Shown: positions 1 to 7,828, counted from the first letter of the stretch. The stretch: 64,000 nucleotides of DNA from Bacteroidales bacterium H3 (GCA_001701135.1 DAAN01000003.1:1-64000); one strand, 5' to 3'. A program made the numbers and translations. Notes: a model not told the origin generated them from the letters alone.

Positions 1-96
1 TCGACCCCGGGCGTCTTTGTTTATTAAGACTTTACAATTGAATAGTTAGAGTTTTTAAGTCGACATTTTCCCGACTTGATCCTTTTCTCTTTCGTT

Positions 97-393
97 ATGG
101 CAAAACAAAGAAATATAGTTTTCGATGCGGTGAAACTTTTCACTGCCTTCATGATGTTGTGGGGGCATTCCGTGGCATATCTTCAGGAAGGGGAGGGGCT
201 GGATAATCCTATCTTTATCGCTTTTTACTCTTTTAGAATGCCTTTGTTCATGACAGTGTGCGGTTTTTTCTCGGGGAGTGCGATGAAGCTTGATTTTGTA
301 GATTTCCTGTTAAAGAAGGGGCGTCAGTTGCTTCTTCCTGCCTTGGCGTTTTGGGTGCCTATCGGTATTTGTGTGTACATCAAATCCGACTGA
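97..393 (+). pseudogene. Truncated acyltransferase-3 family protein (N-terminal fragment)
   Basis: About 98 residues match the N-terminus of membrane O-acyltransferases (acyltransferase 3 family): a basic start, then the motif FDAVKLFTAFMMLWGHS with the family histidine near residue 25, then MPLFMTVCGFFSG and a third hydrophobic stretch. Members usually have 330-370 residues and about ten membrane segments, so this copy keeps only the first quarter before a TGA. The next 140 bases show no continuation in any frame that I trust. I start at the ATG at 97, because the upstream in-frame ATG at 76 would add an untypical leader. It is most likely a broken gene and not a small functional protein. 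Confidence 0.6.
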
Positions 394-534
394 TGGAGCG
401 GAGCCGATGGCTGTCGTTTCTTGTGCTGGGGCGCGAGCTGCGACGGGAGGCTGGCGGTGGTTCTGTCGGAAGAGCGGATGCCGCAGGAGCGTAACAATTA
501 GCGCATGACACCCTCCCATCCGGGTACAAAAAAA

Positions 535-563
535 GCGCTGTGTCAAGAATTTTGACACAGCGC
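535..563 (-). terminator. Intrinsic terminator of the rpsT/tRNA-Glu unit
   Basis: A perfect 12-bp inverted repeat (GCGCTGTGTCAA and its complement) encloses a 5-base loop. Read on the minus strand it is followed by seven T residues. It lies 11 bases past the 3' end of the first tRNA-Glu. Confidence 0.85.
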
Positions 564-573
564 CGAAAGTGTG

Positions 574-646
574 TAGCCCATAGCGGAATCGAACCGCTCT
601 TTCAAGAATGAAAATCTTGCGTCCTGAACCGATAGACGAATGGGCC
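574..646 (-). tRNA. tRNA-Glu (anticodon TTC), copy 1
   Basis: The minus strand folds into a 73-nt cloverleaf. The acceptor stem is GGCCCAT/ATGGGCT with discriminator A, the anticodon stem CAAGA/TCTTG has loop TTTTCAT (anticodon TTC), and the T loop is GGTTCGATTCC. No CCA is encoded. The gene body is identical to the copy at 1060-1132. It is the last gene of a unit with rpsT, just ahead of a strong terminator. Confidence 0.95.
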
Positions 647-761
647 CCGGAGAATTCACCGGCTTTCGCAAGCTGGTGAATCTATGACATGTTTATTACG
701 AGAATATCGTGGGATTGTAGCCTCTTTCCCGTTTTGAACGGGAGCGGGCGTCCCGGCAATA

Positions 762-1019
762 TTATTTGCCGAGTTTGTTGATGTGGAGGGCGAGTTTGCT
801 CTTGAGGTTGGAAGCCTTGTTCTTCGAGATGGTGTTCTTAGCAGCAAGGCGGTCGAGCATTGCCTCAACTTTTACGTATGTTTCCTTGGCGGCGTCGACA
901 TCGGTCATTGCGCGGAGGCGACGAACGGCGTTACGGGCGGTTTTTGCGTAGTAACGGTTGCGGAGTCGACGGCTCTCGATCTGGCGAATACGTTTTAAAG
1001 CAGATTTATGGTTTGCCAT
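762..1019 (-). CDS. rpsT: 30S ribosomal protein S20
   Basis: An 85-residue, lysine/arginine-rich, fully helical protein starting [13 protein letters not shown], the normal start and length of bacterial S20. It binds 16S rRNA early in small-subunit assembly and is typical throughout (NHKSALKR near the N-terminus, [12 protein letters not shown] near the C-terminus). It sits between two identical tRNA-Glu genes on the same strand, with a promoter upstream of the first tRNA and a terminator past the second. mRNA and tRNAs are therefore probably cut from one transcript. Confidence 0.97.
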   Translation of the reverse strand: MANHKSALKRIRQIESRRLRNRYYAKTARNAVRRLRAMTDVDAAKETYVKVEAMLDRLAAKNTISKNKASNLKSKLALHINKLGK

Positions 1020-1059
1020 TTTGTTAGTTATGCTTTCTTCTAAAATTCGTTGTTAATTG

Positions 1060-1132
1060 TAGCCCATAGCGGAATCGAACCGCTCTTTCAAGAATGAAAA
1101 TCTTGCGTCCTGAACCGATAGACGAATGGGCC
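1060..1132 (-). tRNA. tRNA-Glu (anticodon TTC), copy 2
   Basis: Same 73-nt cloverleaf as at 574-646, base for base. It is the promoter-proximal gene of the tRNA-Glu / rpsT / tRNA-Glu unit. The gap to the rpsT start codon is 40 bases. Confidence 0.95.
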
Positions 1133-1182
1133 GGCTTGTGTCAACTGCTCCGAGCCGGATGGTTAGGGGCATTTTGCGACTG

Positions 1183-1214
1183 CAAAGTTAAGTGTTTTTT
1201 CTTAAGTGGCCAAA
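1183..1214 (-). promoter_or_regulatory. Bacteroidetes-type promoter for tRNA-Glu/rpsT
   Basis: On the minus strand TTTG (1214-1211) and TAACTTTG (1190-1183) are 20 nt apart, matching the Bacteroides sigma factor consensus (TTTG, 19-20 nt, TAnnTTTG). The start of transcription would fall about 40 bases before the tRNA. Confidence 0.7.
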
Positions 1215-1229
1215 TTTTTCCATAAAAAA

Positions 1230-1260
1230 GTTGCGCTCAGAGATTTTTTGTGTAATTTTG
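1230..1260 (+). promoter_or_regulatory. Bacteroidetes-type promoter for recO
   Basis: GTTG (1230-1233) and TAATTTTG (1253-1260) are 19 nt apart on the plus strand. Transcription should begin near 1267, leaving a leader of only about 13 bases before the TTG start of recO. It diverges from the tRNA promoter. Confidence 0.6.
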
Positions 1261-1279
1261 TGGTAAAAGCCCCCGCGAA

Positions 1280-2008
1280 TTGTATAGGACAATCGAATGT
1301 ATAGCGTTACGGACGGTGAAATATTCCGACCGCAGTTCGATACTCACGGTCTACAGCCGCGAGTGTGGCCGCATGTCGCTGCTGGTTCCTGCCGGGAGGG
1401 GTAGGGGAGCCGCCAGGATGCGAGCGCTGCTGATGCCGCTGGGGCATTTCGAATGTGTGGCGGATCTGCGGCCGGGGAGGGATGTGCACACGATCGGTGA
1501 TGTGCGTCCGCTCACGTTCCCGCCCGTAGGCGATCCACTGCGTTCTACGCTGGCGCTGTTTATCGCTGATGTGCTTTCGTCGCTGCTGCGGGAGCAGATG
1601 GCTGATGCCCATCTGTTCGGGTTTCTTCGACAGGCGCTCGGTGTGCTGAGCGAGAGGGGCGCCACGATGGCGCAGCTGAAAAATTTCCACATAGTGTTTC
1701 TGGTGAGGCTCGCGAAGTTTCTCGGCATCGAACCGGACTGGAGCACGTATGCTCCGGGGACGTATCTGGATTATGATGACGGAATTTTCAGGAAGTTCCC
1801 GCCGGCCCACCGCCGGTTCCTCCCGGCCGACGAATCGGCCATGGCCCGCGTTTTGAGCCGGCTGACATTCCGCAACGGCGGTCGGCTGCGGCTTACACGT
1901 TTCGAGCGCAATATGGTGGTTGACCGCGTGCTGTTGTATTATCAGAGTCATTATCCTTCGGCCGGAGAGCCGCAGTCGCTGGCGGTGCTCCGCGTGGTGG
2001 CTGATTGA
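1280..2008 (+). CDS. recO: DNA repair protein RecO
   Basis: RecO loads RecA on SSB-coated single-stranded DNA together with RecR in the RecF pathway. The 242-residue product has the N-terminal OB-fold signature of the family (YRTIECIALRTVKYSDRSSI, then GRMSLLVPAGRG) and the helical C-terminal half (FLVRLAKFLGIEPD, then YLDYDDGIF). The start is a TTG at 1280. No ATG or GTG lies in frame nearby, and alignment with Bacteroides RecO begins exactly here. recF is in the same window at 23420. The length is normal. Confidence 0.92.
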   Translation: MYRTIECIALRTVKYSDRSSILTVYSRECGRMSLLVPAGRGRGAARMRALLMPLGHFECVADLRPGRDVHTIGDVRPLTFPPVGDPLRSTLALFIADVLSSLLREQMADAHLFGFLRQALGVLSERGATMAQLKNFHIVFLVRLAKFLGIEPDWSTYAPGTYLDYDDGIFRKFPPAHRRFLPADESAMARVLSRLTFRNGGRLRLTRFERNMVVDRVLLYYQSHYPSAGEPQSLAVLRVVAD

Positions 2009-2036
2009 CGCGTGAGGTAAGATTTCGGCCGAAATC

Positions 2037-2068
2037 TTTGGAAATGCAGTCGAGAGATTGTAATTTTG
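2037..2068 (+). promoter_or_regulatory. Bacteroidetes-type promoter for the lipoprotein/SUI1 cluster
   Basis: TTTG (2037-2040) and TAATTTTG (2061-2068) are separated by 20 nt. Transcription should begin near 2075, 30 bases before the ATG at 2105. Confidence 0.65.
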
Positions 2069-2104
2069 CTGTCAGAAAAAGGAACTCAGGTCCTTCTTGT
2101 CCCA

Positions 2105-2557
2105 ATGGATATATATGCTGACCCCAAAAGCGGTGGCTTCAAGGATGTCTGCCGCAAGCTGTATAAGGCAGTGCCGATTGCGATGCTGCCGCTGCTGATG
2201 TCGCTTGCCTCGTGCGACGGCCTCGACTCATATGAGAAGACGATGGTCGGAAAGTACTACAACACGGCCATCTCGGATACCAATCCGGTGATAGAGCTTA
2301 ACAAGGACCGAACTTCGGTGCTCCGCGCGAGCCGTCCCGGCGAAATCACCTATTCGGTGAAGGGGCGATGGCACGGCTATCCCGATTCGCTGGTTGTTGA
2401 CAACGATCCGTCGAGTATCACCATCGAGGAGGGCGACCCCGCGATGGTGGGGCATGTGGCCGAGCATATCGTGCTCCGCATCAAGAGCTTCAATGAGTCT
2501 ACAATGACGGTTGATCACGGCGGCCTGAGCTACGACTACCACCGGCGTCCCGAATAA
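2105..2557 (+). CDS. Small secreted lipoprotein of unknown function
   Basis: 150 residues. A basic segment and hydrophobic stretch lead to the lipobox SLASC, with lipid-bearing Cys at about residue 37. The mature part (KTMVGKYYNTAISDTNPVIELNKDRTSVLRA, then VKGRWHG) has the build of small Bacteroidales lipocalin-like lipoproteins that start with a 'G+WY' motif. I take the ATG at 2105, 30 bases after the predicted transcription start. An in-frame ATG at 2066 would lie in the promoter. It is the first gene of a collinear group that continues with another lipoprotein and a SUI1 protein. No specific function can be assigned. Confidence 0.7.
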   Translation: MDIYADPKSGGFKDVCRKLYKAVPIAMLPLLMSLASCDGLDSYEKTMVGKYYNTAISDTNPVIELNKDRTSVLRASRPGEITYSVKGRWHGYPDSLVVDNDPSSITIEEGDPAMVGHVAEHIVLRIKSFNESTMTVDHGGLSYDYHRRPE

Positions 2558-2580
2558 CGTTTTACTTACATTTATAATAT

Positions 2581-3072
2581 ATGCGATTCCTAAACAAAAT
2601 ATACGCAATCTGCGGCCTGATTGTCGCTGTGCTTCTTCCGTCCTGCGGCAATGAGGTGACAGTCGACCAGATGGTGCAGGATGCCCGCGACTCATATGCC
2701 GACGGCGACTACGCGAGCTGCGAAAGGCTTTGCAACGACATCCTTGAGAACAAGCAGCCCGAACTGACCGAAACGCAATATGGCAGTCTGGCGGTGCTGT
2801 TCATGAAGCTGTCGGAGACAGAGAATCCCGAGGAGAATACCGCCGAGGCCACAAAGTGCTATATCGAGGCTATGAAACTTTCGTCCGATTCGATGAAAGG
2901 GTTCATGAGCCGGCTCGCGCCTGAAGATCTGCCTCATTTCGTGACAGTGACCCGCCTGGGATCGTTTCTGACCCGCCGGCCCGACCTGACCGATGAATAT
3001 GCGCCTGCCGACTCGGCACTGATGCTCCCGCAGGCATCGGAAGAGTCGGTGCAAACCGAGATAACAGAATGA
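2581..3072 (+). CDS. TPR-like lipoprotein of unknown function
   Basis: 163 residues with a signal peptide ending in the lipobox LLPSC (Cys about 22). The mature protein is helical: a stretch resembling one to two tetratricopeptide repeats (MVQDARDSYADGDYASCERL, then a second helical pair to about residue 100), then a low-complexity acidic tail. Short TPR lipoproteins of this kind are common next to housekeeping genes in Bacteroidales and probably act as periplasmic scaffolds. Its stop overlaps the next start (ATGA), so translation is likely coupled to the SUI1 gene. Confidence 0.7.
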   Translation: MRFLNKIYAICGLIVAVLLPSCGNEVTVDQMVQDARDSYADGDYASCERLCNDILENKQPELTETQYGSLAVLFMKLSETENPEENTAEATKCYIEAMKLSSDSMKGFMSRLAPEDLPHFVTVTRLGSFLTRRPDLTDEYAPADSALMLPQASEESVQTEITE

Positions 3073-3410
3073 CAGCCGACTGGAAATCATCGCTCGGCGC
3101 GTTGCGCGACATACTCCCCGAGGGGGATGCGCCTCAGCCCGAAATCCCCGCGACCGAACCTGTGGCGGTGACCGAGAAAGCACGGCTCGACATCATCCTT
3201 GACAAGAAAGGGCGCAAAGGGAAAGCGGCCACTATCGTAGCCAGATTCACCGTCGACGATGAAGCCGTGGCCGACATCGCCCGGCAACTCAGGCAGAAAT
3301 TGGGCACAGGGGGCTCGTCGCGCGGCGGAGAAATCCTCATCCAGGGCGACAAACGCGAGGCTGTGCAGCAGGCGCTGACGGCCATGGGGATGAAAAGCCG
3401 CATAATCTGA
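3069..3410 (+). CDS. SUI1/YciH-family translation initiation factor
   Basis: 113 residues, with a variable N-terminal 40 residues followed by the SUI1 (eIF1-like) fold: RLDIILDKKGRKGKAATIV, then LRQKLGTGGSSRGGEILIQG and a final helix AVQQALTAMGMKSRII. The basic KGRKGK loop and the GTGGS turn are the family hallmarks. Bacterial YciH influences start-codon discrimination in vitro, and its in vivo role is not settled. It overlaps the preceding lipoprotein by four bases and is followed 24 bases later by another translation-linked gene. Confidence 0.88.
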   Translation: MTADWKSSLGALRDILPEGDAPQPEIPATEPVAVTEKARLDIILDKKGRKGKAATIVARFTVDDEAVADIARQLRQKLGTGGSSRGGEILIQGDKREAVQQALTAMGMKSRII

Positions 3411-3434
3411 CCGTAAAACAATACAGGCAACGCC

Positions 3435-4049
3435 ATGAAAAACTACCGAATGTATGCGACAAGCGTCAACGAGCGCTACATCGACGAAATCGCCGACGCC
3501 CTCAGGCGCGGTCAGGTGATAATCTATCCCACCGACACGCTCTATGCCATCGGCTGTGACGCGCTGAACAACCGCGCCGTGGAGCGCGTGTGTCAGATCA
3601 AGGGAATCAATCCCGCCAAGCAGCGGCTGTCGATGGTGTGCGCCGACATATCGCAGGCGAGTGAATTCGCCCGCATCGACAATGAGGCCTACCGTATACT
3701 CCGGAGTAATCTTCCCGGACCTTTCACATTCATCCTTCCGGCATCGACCAGACTCTCCAAGGCATTCAAAGGACGCCATGAGGCCGGTGTGAGAGTGCCC
3801 GACAACGCCATCGCCCGCGCCATCGCCGCGGCTCTCGGCAATCCGGTGATGTCGACCTCGGTGGGCTGGAATGCAGCCGACCCCGAGGACCTATGTCAGC
3901 CCGAATCCCTGGGGCTGCATTACGAAGGCAGCGTCGACATTATGGTAGACGGAGGAGAGGGGAGTGCCATCCCATCCGCCATGATAAATATCACCGACCC
4001 CACATCCCCGGAGCTTCTGCGCGAAGGTCCGCTTCATCCCCGATATTGA
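3435..4049 (+). CDS. Sua5/YciO/YrdC-family protein (threonylcarbamoyl-AMP synthase type)
   Basis: 204 residues with the YrdC fold: GQVIIYPTDTLYAIGCDA near residue 30, a KGI-NPAKQRLSMVC loop near 58-71, LPGPFTFILPA and the GVRVPDN loop, ending EGSAIPSAMINITD and LLREG. TsaC/Sua5 makes threonylcarbamoyl-AMP for the t6A modification of ANN-decoding tRNAs. The loop here (INPAKQRLSM, where TsaC usually has KxR...PL) is closer to the YciO branch, which has weak or uncertain t6A activity. The exact role is therefore open. Spacing suggests it is transcribed with the SUI1 gene upstream. Confidence 0.8.
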   Translation: MKNYRMYATSVNERYIDEIADALRRGQVIIYPTDTLYAIGCDALNNRAVERVCQIKGINPAKQRLSMVCADISQASEFARIDNEAYRILRSNLPGPFTFILPASTRLSKAFKGRHEAGVRVPDNAIARAIAAALGNPVMSTSVGWNAADPEDLCQPESLGLHYEGSVDIMVDGGEGSAIPSAMINITDPTSPELLREGPLHPRY

Positions 4050-4054
4050 TTCTC

Positions 4055-4067
4055 AAACAAGCTCTTA
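4055..4067 (+). repeat. Recurring AAACAAGCTCTTA motif, copy 1
   Basis: Exact AAACAAGCTCTTA, whose last A is the first base of the alcohol dehydrogenase ATG. Full copies also occur at 6264-6276 and in reverse at 41601-41613. One-mismatch or partial copies occur at 7289-7304 (reverse), 12813, 23394 and 33460. Confidence 0.6.
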
Positions 4068-5260
4068 TGGAAAATTTCACCTATTGCGCCCCCACGCGCT
4101 ATATATTCGGCAAGGGTGCCGAAGAGCAGACAGGCGCCATGGCCCGTCAATACGGGTTTACCAAAGTGATGATCGTGAGCGGCGGCAGCAGTGCGCGTCG
4201 TTCGGGGTTGCTCGGACGTGTTGCCGACTCGCTCGACGCGGCAGGCATCGGCCATGTGGAACTCACAGGTGTGAAACCCAACCCCACCGACGACAGGGTG
4301 TATGAGGGTATCGAACTGTGTCGGCGCGAGGGTGTCGACGCGCTGATAGCCGTAGGCGGCGGATCGGTGATCGACACCGCCAAGGCCGTGGCCGCGGGAG
4401 TGCCATATCAGGGCGATTTCTGGGATTTCTGGGCAGGAAAAGCAGTGGTGGAGAATGCTCTGCCGGTGGGTGTGGTGCTCACGATTCCCGCCGCCGGAAG
4501 CGAAGGGAGCGGCAATTCGGTGATAACGAAAATCGACGGAATGCACAAAATCTCGCTCCGCACCGATTCGGCGCTGCGCCCTAAGTTCGCGCTGCTCAAT
4601 CCCGAGCTGACATTCACTCTCCCGCCCGAACAGACCACTGCCGGAATAGCCGATATGATGGCACATATACTCGAACGGTATTTCACCCCCACAGCCGACG
4701 TGGAAACCACCGACCGCATAGCCGAGGGATTGCTCATGGCCATTATGGAGGAGGCTTCGAAAGTGATGGCGCGCCCCGACGACTATCAGGCGCGGGCCAA
4801 TATCATGTGGGCCGGCACGCTCGCTCATAATGGTGTGTGCGGGTGCGGACGTCGCGAGGACTGGACCTCGCACGGACTTGAGCATGAACTGTCGGCGCTC
4901 TATGGCGTCACGCATGGAGCCGGTCTTGCGGTGGTTTTTCCCGCCTGGATGACATTCATGGCGTCGCACCGCCCCGAAAAGATAGCGCAATTAGGTCGGC
5001 GGATATTCGGCCTTGGCAGAAACATGTATGCCTCGACCGACCGCGATGATGACCGCAGCGTGGCGCTCCGCACCGTCGACTGTCTGCGTGACTTCTTCAG
5101 GTCGATCGGATTGCCGCTGACATTAGGGGAACTTGGCATCGCCAATCCCGACATCGCCACCCTCACCCGCAAGTTTCACGAAGATAAAGGGCTGCCTTTC
5201 GGGCCTTATTATCCGCTGCATGAGGTAGACACCGCCTCGATCTACCGGCTGATGCTGTAG
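4067..5260 (+). CDS. Iron-containing alcohol dehydrogenase (BdhA/YqhD type)
   Basis: 397 residues, the normal length for NAD(P)H-dependent butanol dehydrogenases of the group III Fe-ADH family. The nucleotide loop is GGGSVIDTAKAVAAG. The expected metal ligands are visible as the Asp and His in IADMMAHILERYF, the His of LEHELSALYG and the His of VTHGAGLAVVFPAWM. It reduces aldehydes or ketones to alcohols in the cytosol, with substrate not predictable from sequence. The reading frame is open further upstream across the preceding gene, but the ATG at 4067 gives the family start MENFTYCAPTRYIFGKG. A copy of the recurring AAACAAGCTCTTA motif directly precedes the start codon. Confidence 0.9.
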   Translation: MENFTYCAPTRYIFGKGAEEQTGAMARQYGFTKVMIVSGGSSARRSGLLGRVADSLDAAGIGHVELTGVKPNPTDDRVYEGIELCRREGVDALIAVGGGSVIDTAKAVAAGVPYQGDFWDFWAGKAVVENALPVGVVLTIPAAGSEGSGNSVITKIDGMHKISLRTDSALRPKFALLNPELTFTLPPEQTTAGIADMMAHILERYFTPTADVETTDRIAEGLLMAIMEEASKVMARPDDYQARANIMWAGTLAHNGVCGCGRREDWTSHGLEHELSALYGVTHGAGLAVVFPAWMTFMASHRPEKIAQLGRRIFGLGRNMYASTDRDDDRSVALRTVDCLRDFFRSIGLPLTLGELGIANPDIATLTRKFHEDKGLPFGPYYPLHEVDTASIYRLML

Positions 5261-5263
5261 CCG

Positions 5264-6256
5264 ATGAACGTGGAGAATGAAAACAACACCCGGCCTGTGC
5301 CGGTGGGACGGTTCGCGCCGTCGCCCACCGGCCGGATGCATTTGGGCAATATTACAGCAGCGCTGCTGAGCTGGCTGTCGGTGCGCAGCCGCAGCGGGCG
5401 CTGGATTCTCCGCATCGAGGACCTCGATCCGCAGCGTTCGCGGCGGGAGTATGCCCTTCAGATCGAGGATGACCTGCGTTGGCTCGGAATTGACTGGGAC
5501 GAGGGCGGAACCGACGGCACCGGACCTAACGGACCTTACAGTCAGAGCCTTCGCGGTGAATTTTACAGCCGACAACTGCAGCGTCTGGAGGAGATGGGGC
5601 TGACCTATCCTTGCCGGTGCACACGTGCCGACATCATGTCGACCCAGGCTCCCCACGAATCGGATGGCCGTGTGGTCTATGCAGGCACCTGTCGCCCGCG
5701 CCGACTCGGAGGCACGGCTCCCGATATACCCGCACCATCAGACCGATCGCCGGCCACACGTATCTTTGTCCCTGACGAAACGATCGAATTCACCGATCTT
5801 GTTTGCGGGCCCCGGCGGGTGAATCTCGCCAAGGAGTGCGGCGACTTTGTGCTGCGTCGCGGCGACGGCGCCTGGGCCTATCAGCTCGCCGTGGTCACCG
5901 ACGATGCCCTCATGGGCGTTACCGAAGTCACCCGCGGTAACGACCTTCTTCTGTCGGCGGCTCAGCAGATCTATCTGTATAGACTTCTCGGCTTTCCTGT
6001 TCCCGCATTCGCACACATACCGTTGATAGTCAACGGGCAGGGAGTGCGGCTGTCGAAACGCGACGCCTCGCTGAGCATGGCTTCGCTCCGCACTGCCTAC
6101 ACGTCGGAGGAAATCATCGGTCGCATAGCGTGTATGACCGGGTTGCGACAGACATCCGGTGCGGTCAGCGCTGCCGATCTTGCCGCTGCCCTCGCCGGTA
6201 AATTCAGCTTCGGTGCGCTTGGACGCAGCAACATAATAACCGCGACAGACTTTTGA
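5264..6256 (+). CDS. gluQ: Glutamyl-queuosine tRNA(Asp) synthetase
   Basis: 330 residues resembling the catalytic half of glutamyl-tRNA synthetase without the anticodon-binding domain, the mark of GluQ-RS. This enzyme adds glutamate to queuosine in tRNA-Asp. The HIGH-type motif is RFAPSPTGRMHLGN, the zinc site is CRC (near residue 120) with YAGTC, and the KMSKS-type motif is VRLSKRDASLS. Queuosine must be present for it to act, consistent with queA at 12828 on the same segment. It starts only three bases after the alcohol dehydrogenase. Confidence 0.92.
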   Translation: MNVENENNTRPVPVGRFAPSPTGRMHLGNITAALLSWLSVRSRSGRWILRIEDLDPQRSRREYALQIEDDLRWLGIDWDEGGTDGTGPNGPYSQSLRGEFYSRQLQRLEEMGLTYPCRCTRADIMSTQAPHESDGRVVYAGTCRPRRLGGTAPDIPAPSDRSPATRIFVPDETIEFTDLVCGPRRVNLAKECGDFVLRRGDGAWAYQLAVVTDDALMGVTEVTRGNDLLLSAAQQIYLYRLLGFPVPAFAHIPLIVNGQGVRLSKRDASLSMASLRTAYTSEEIIGRIACMTGLRQTSGAVSAADLAAALAGKFSFGALGRSNIITATDF

Positions 6257-6263
6257 AATCTCT

Positions 6264-6276
6264 AAACAAGCTCTTA
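6264..6276 (+). repeat. Recurring AAACAAGCTCTTA motif, copy 2
   Basis: Exact AAACAAGCTCTTA, eight bases after the gluQ stop and about 60 bases before the ion-channel start. It lies in the only sizeable gap between these two genes. Confidence 0.6.
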
Positions 6277-6336
6277 ACTTTTCGGGAGGGTCGGTTGTTC
6301 TTTAAGTAATAAGAATCGTTTCAATATTATGTGAGG

Positions 6337-7194
6337 ATGACCGGGAAACAGATCACAACCGGGAACAACGGTAATGCCGGCAGGGATGTGCATGCCGGTG
6401 GCGGCAACCTCCGGGATCAGGAGCGGCGCCACCGGTTGCTGCGCGGATTCCAGACGGCGATTCTTCTTCTGTCGGTGGGGTTGATCGGATTTATAAGCTA
6501 CGACACCTTCCGCGATGTGCCCCTGCTCGAGAACCGGGCCTACATGACCTATCAGCTGATAGTGTGCCTTGTGTTCATGGCCGACTTTTTTGTAGAGCTG
6601 AAGCTTACACCCTCTCCTGAGCGCCGCCGCTATCTGCGTCACCGCTGGTTTTTTCTGCTGATTTCAATACCGTGGCTCAATGTGCTGGCGCTGTTGCAGG
6701 TGCCGATAACTCCCGGAGTGCTTTATCTGCTCAAACTGCTGCCGCTGGCCCGCTGCGCGCTGGCCATAGCGATTGTGATAGGGTATATCACGCGCAGCCG
6801 CATCGCCGGACTGTTTCTCACCTACGTGACGATAATGGTGCTCGCAGTCTACTTTTCAAGCCTCATATTCTATATCTGTGAGTCGCCGGTGAATCCGTGG
6901 GTTGAAAACTTCGGGGAGGCATTCTACTGGTGCTGCATGCAGACCACCACCATAGGCTGCGAGCAGTCGCCCGTGACACTGGCGGGTAAACTGCTGGCTG
7001 TGCTGCTGTCGCTGTTGGGAATAGTGATGTTTCCTCTCTTCACGGTGTATCTCTCGAGTCTGATACAGAAAAGGAGGAAAATAATGTTAAATAAGCTTAA
7101 TTTTTCGGGCGATGGAGTTAAAATTGACAAATCTTCAGCCGACCGACTCTCACATGTGGCTGAAAAAGTTGTAGAAGCCCCGGAAAATCACTAA
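6337..7194 (+). CDS. Putative ion channel with non-canonical selectivity filter
   Basis: 285 residues. After a polar N-terminal 30 residues there are five or six hydrophobic segments in the order of a 6-TM channel, then the pore region FYWCCMQTTTIGCEQSP (filter at about 203-209) and a final helix LLAVLLSLLGIVMFPLFTVYLSSL. The general plan is that of the ion_trans_2 / voltage-gated-like potassium channels of Bacteroidales. The usual TxGYGD filter is replaced by TTTIGCE, so ion selectivity is uncertain, and the fourth segment carries few positive charges. Start could be GTG 6331 or ATG 6337. Confidence 0.65.
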   Translation: MTGKQITTGNNGNAGRDVHAGGGNLRDQERRHRLLRGFQTAILLLSVGLIGFISYDTFRDVPLLENRAYMTYQLIVCLVFMADFFVELKLTPSPERRRYLRHRWFFLLISIPWLNVLALLQVPITPGVLYLLKLLPLARCALAIAIVIGYITRSRIAGLFLTYVTIMVLAVYFSSLIFYICESPVNPWVENFGEAFYWCCMQTTTIGCEQSPVTLAGKLLAVLLSLLGIVMFPLFTVYLSSLIQKRRKIMLNKLNFSGDGVKIDKSSADRLSHVAEKVVEAPENH

Positions 7195-7199
7195 CTTTG
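7168..7199 (+). promoter_or_regulatory. Promoter for rimP-nusA-infB inside the channel gene end
   Basis: GTTG (7168-7171) and TAACTTTG (7192-7199) are 20 nt apart. The -7 box overlaps the stop codon of the channel gene. Transcription would start near 7206, giving a leader of about 150 bases to rimP. Confidence 0.6.
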
Positions 7200-7211
7200 C
7201 AACCGGTTATC

Positions 7212-7235
7212 GGAGGAGGCCCACGGGCTTCCTCC
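7212..7235 (+). terminator. GC-rich hairpin with T run: terminator or leader attenuator
   Basis: GGAGGAGGCCC and GGGCTTCCTCC pair over 11 bp (one G-U) with a 2-base loop, followed by TTTCGTTATTGTTT. It can end the channel transcript. Because it sits about six bases after the predicted start of the rimP transcript, it may also act on that leader. Confidence 0.6.
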
Positions 7236-7288
7236 TTTCGTTATTGTTTCCTCGAGGATGGTATCTTCGGGGAGACAGACGTGAGACT

Positions 7289-7304
7289 TAGAGCTTGTTT
7301 AATA
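7289..7304 (-). repeat. Recurring motif, reverse copy before rimP
   Basis: The plus strand reads TAGAGCTTGTTTAATAA, the complement of TTATTAAACAAGCTCTA. It lies in the rimP leader, 54 bases before the chosen start. Confidence 0.5.
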
Positions 7305-7357
7305 ATAAATGTTGCCGATAGGGGCGCGGCATGTGCCACCCCACAACAACTGAAGGA

Positions 7358-7828
7358 ATGATTGAAAAACAAGAAGTGATCTCCGCAGTGGAGAAAGCCA
7401 TAGAGTCGACCGGCCTCTTTATCGTCGACGTGACGGTCGACCAGACGCAGAAGTCAATCGTAGTGGAGATAGATTCTCCCGATAGTATCGACATCGACGC
7501 CTGCACGGCCCTTACCCGCAAAATCGAGGAGATGCTGCCCGCCGAGCTTGAGGATTACGACCTCGAGGTAGGTTCGGCCGGACTCACCGCCCCCTTCCGT
7601 GTGCGAGGCCAGTGGGAGAAGAATCTCGGCAACGAGATAGAGCTGCTGACAGCCGACGGCCGCAAGCTCGAGGCTACTCTCGAGGCTGTGGGCGACGACA
7701 CTTTCACCATCGCCTACAGTGTGAAGGAGAAACAGCCCGGCTGCAAACGGCCGCAGATGGTGGAGCGGCATGAGGAGATACCCTTCGCCAACGTGAAGCG
7801 TGCCGCCTATCTGCTCCGCTTCAAATAA
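7358..7828 (+). CDS. rimP: Ribosome maturation factor RimP
   Basis: 156 residues with the two RimP domains: an N-terminal alpha/beta domain (VISAVEKAIESTGLFIVDVTVDQTQKSIVVEIDSP, then LEVGSAGLTAPFR) and a C-terminal SH3-like barrel (GNEIELLTADGRKLEATLEAVGDDTFTI). RimP is needed for late assembly of the 30S subunit. I use the ATG at 7358 (MIEKQEVISAV); an in-frame ATG at 7331 would add nine unrelated residues. It heads the conserved rimP-nusA-infB order found across bacteria. Confidence 0.93.
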   Translation: MIEKQEVISAVEKAIESTGLFIVDVTVDQTQKSIVVEIDSPDSIDIDACTALTRKIEEMLPAELEDYDLEVGSAGLTAPFRVRGQWEKNLGNEIELLTADGRKLEATLEAVGDDTFTIAYSVKEKQPGCKRPQMVERHEEIPFANVKRAAYLLRFK

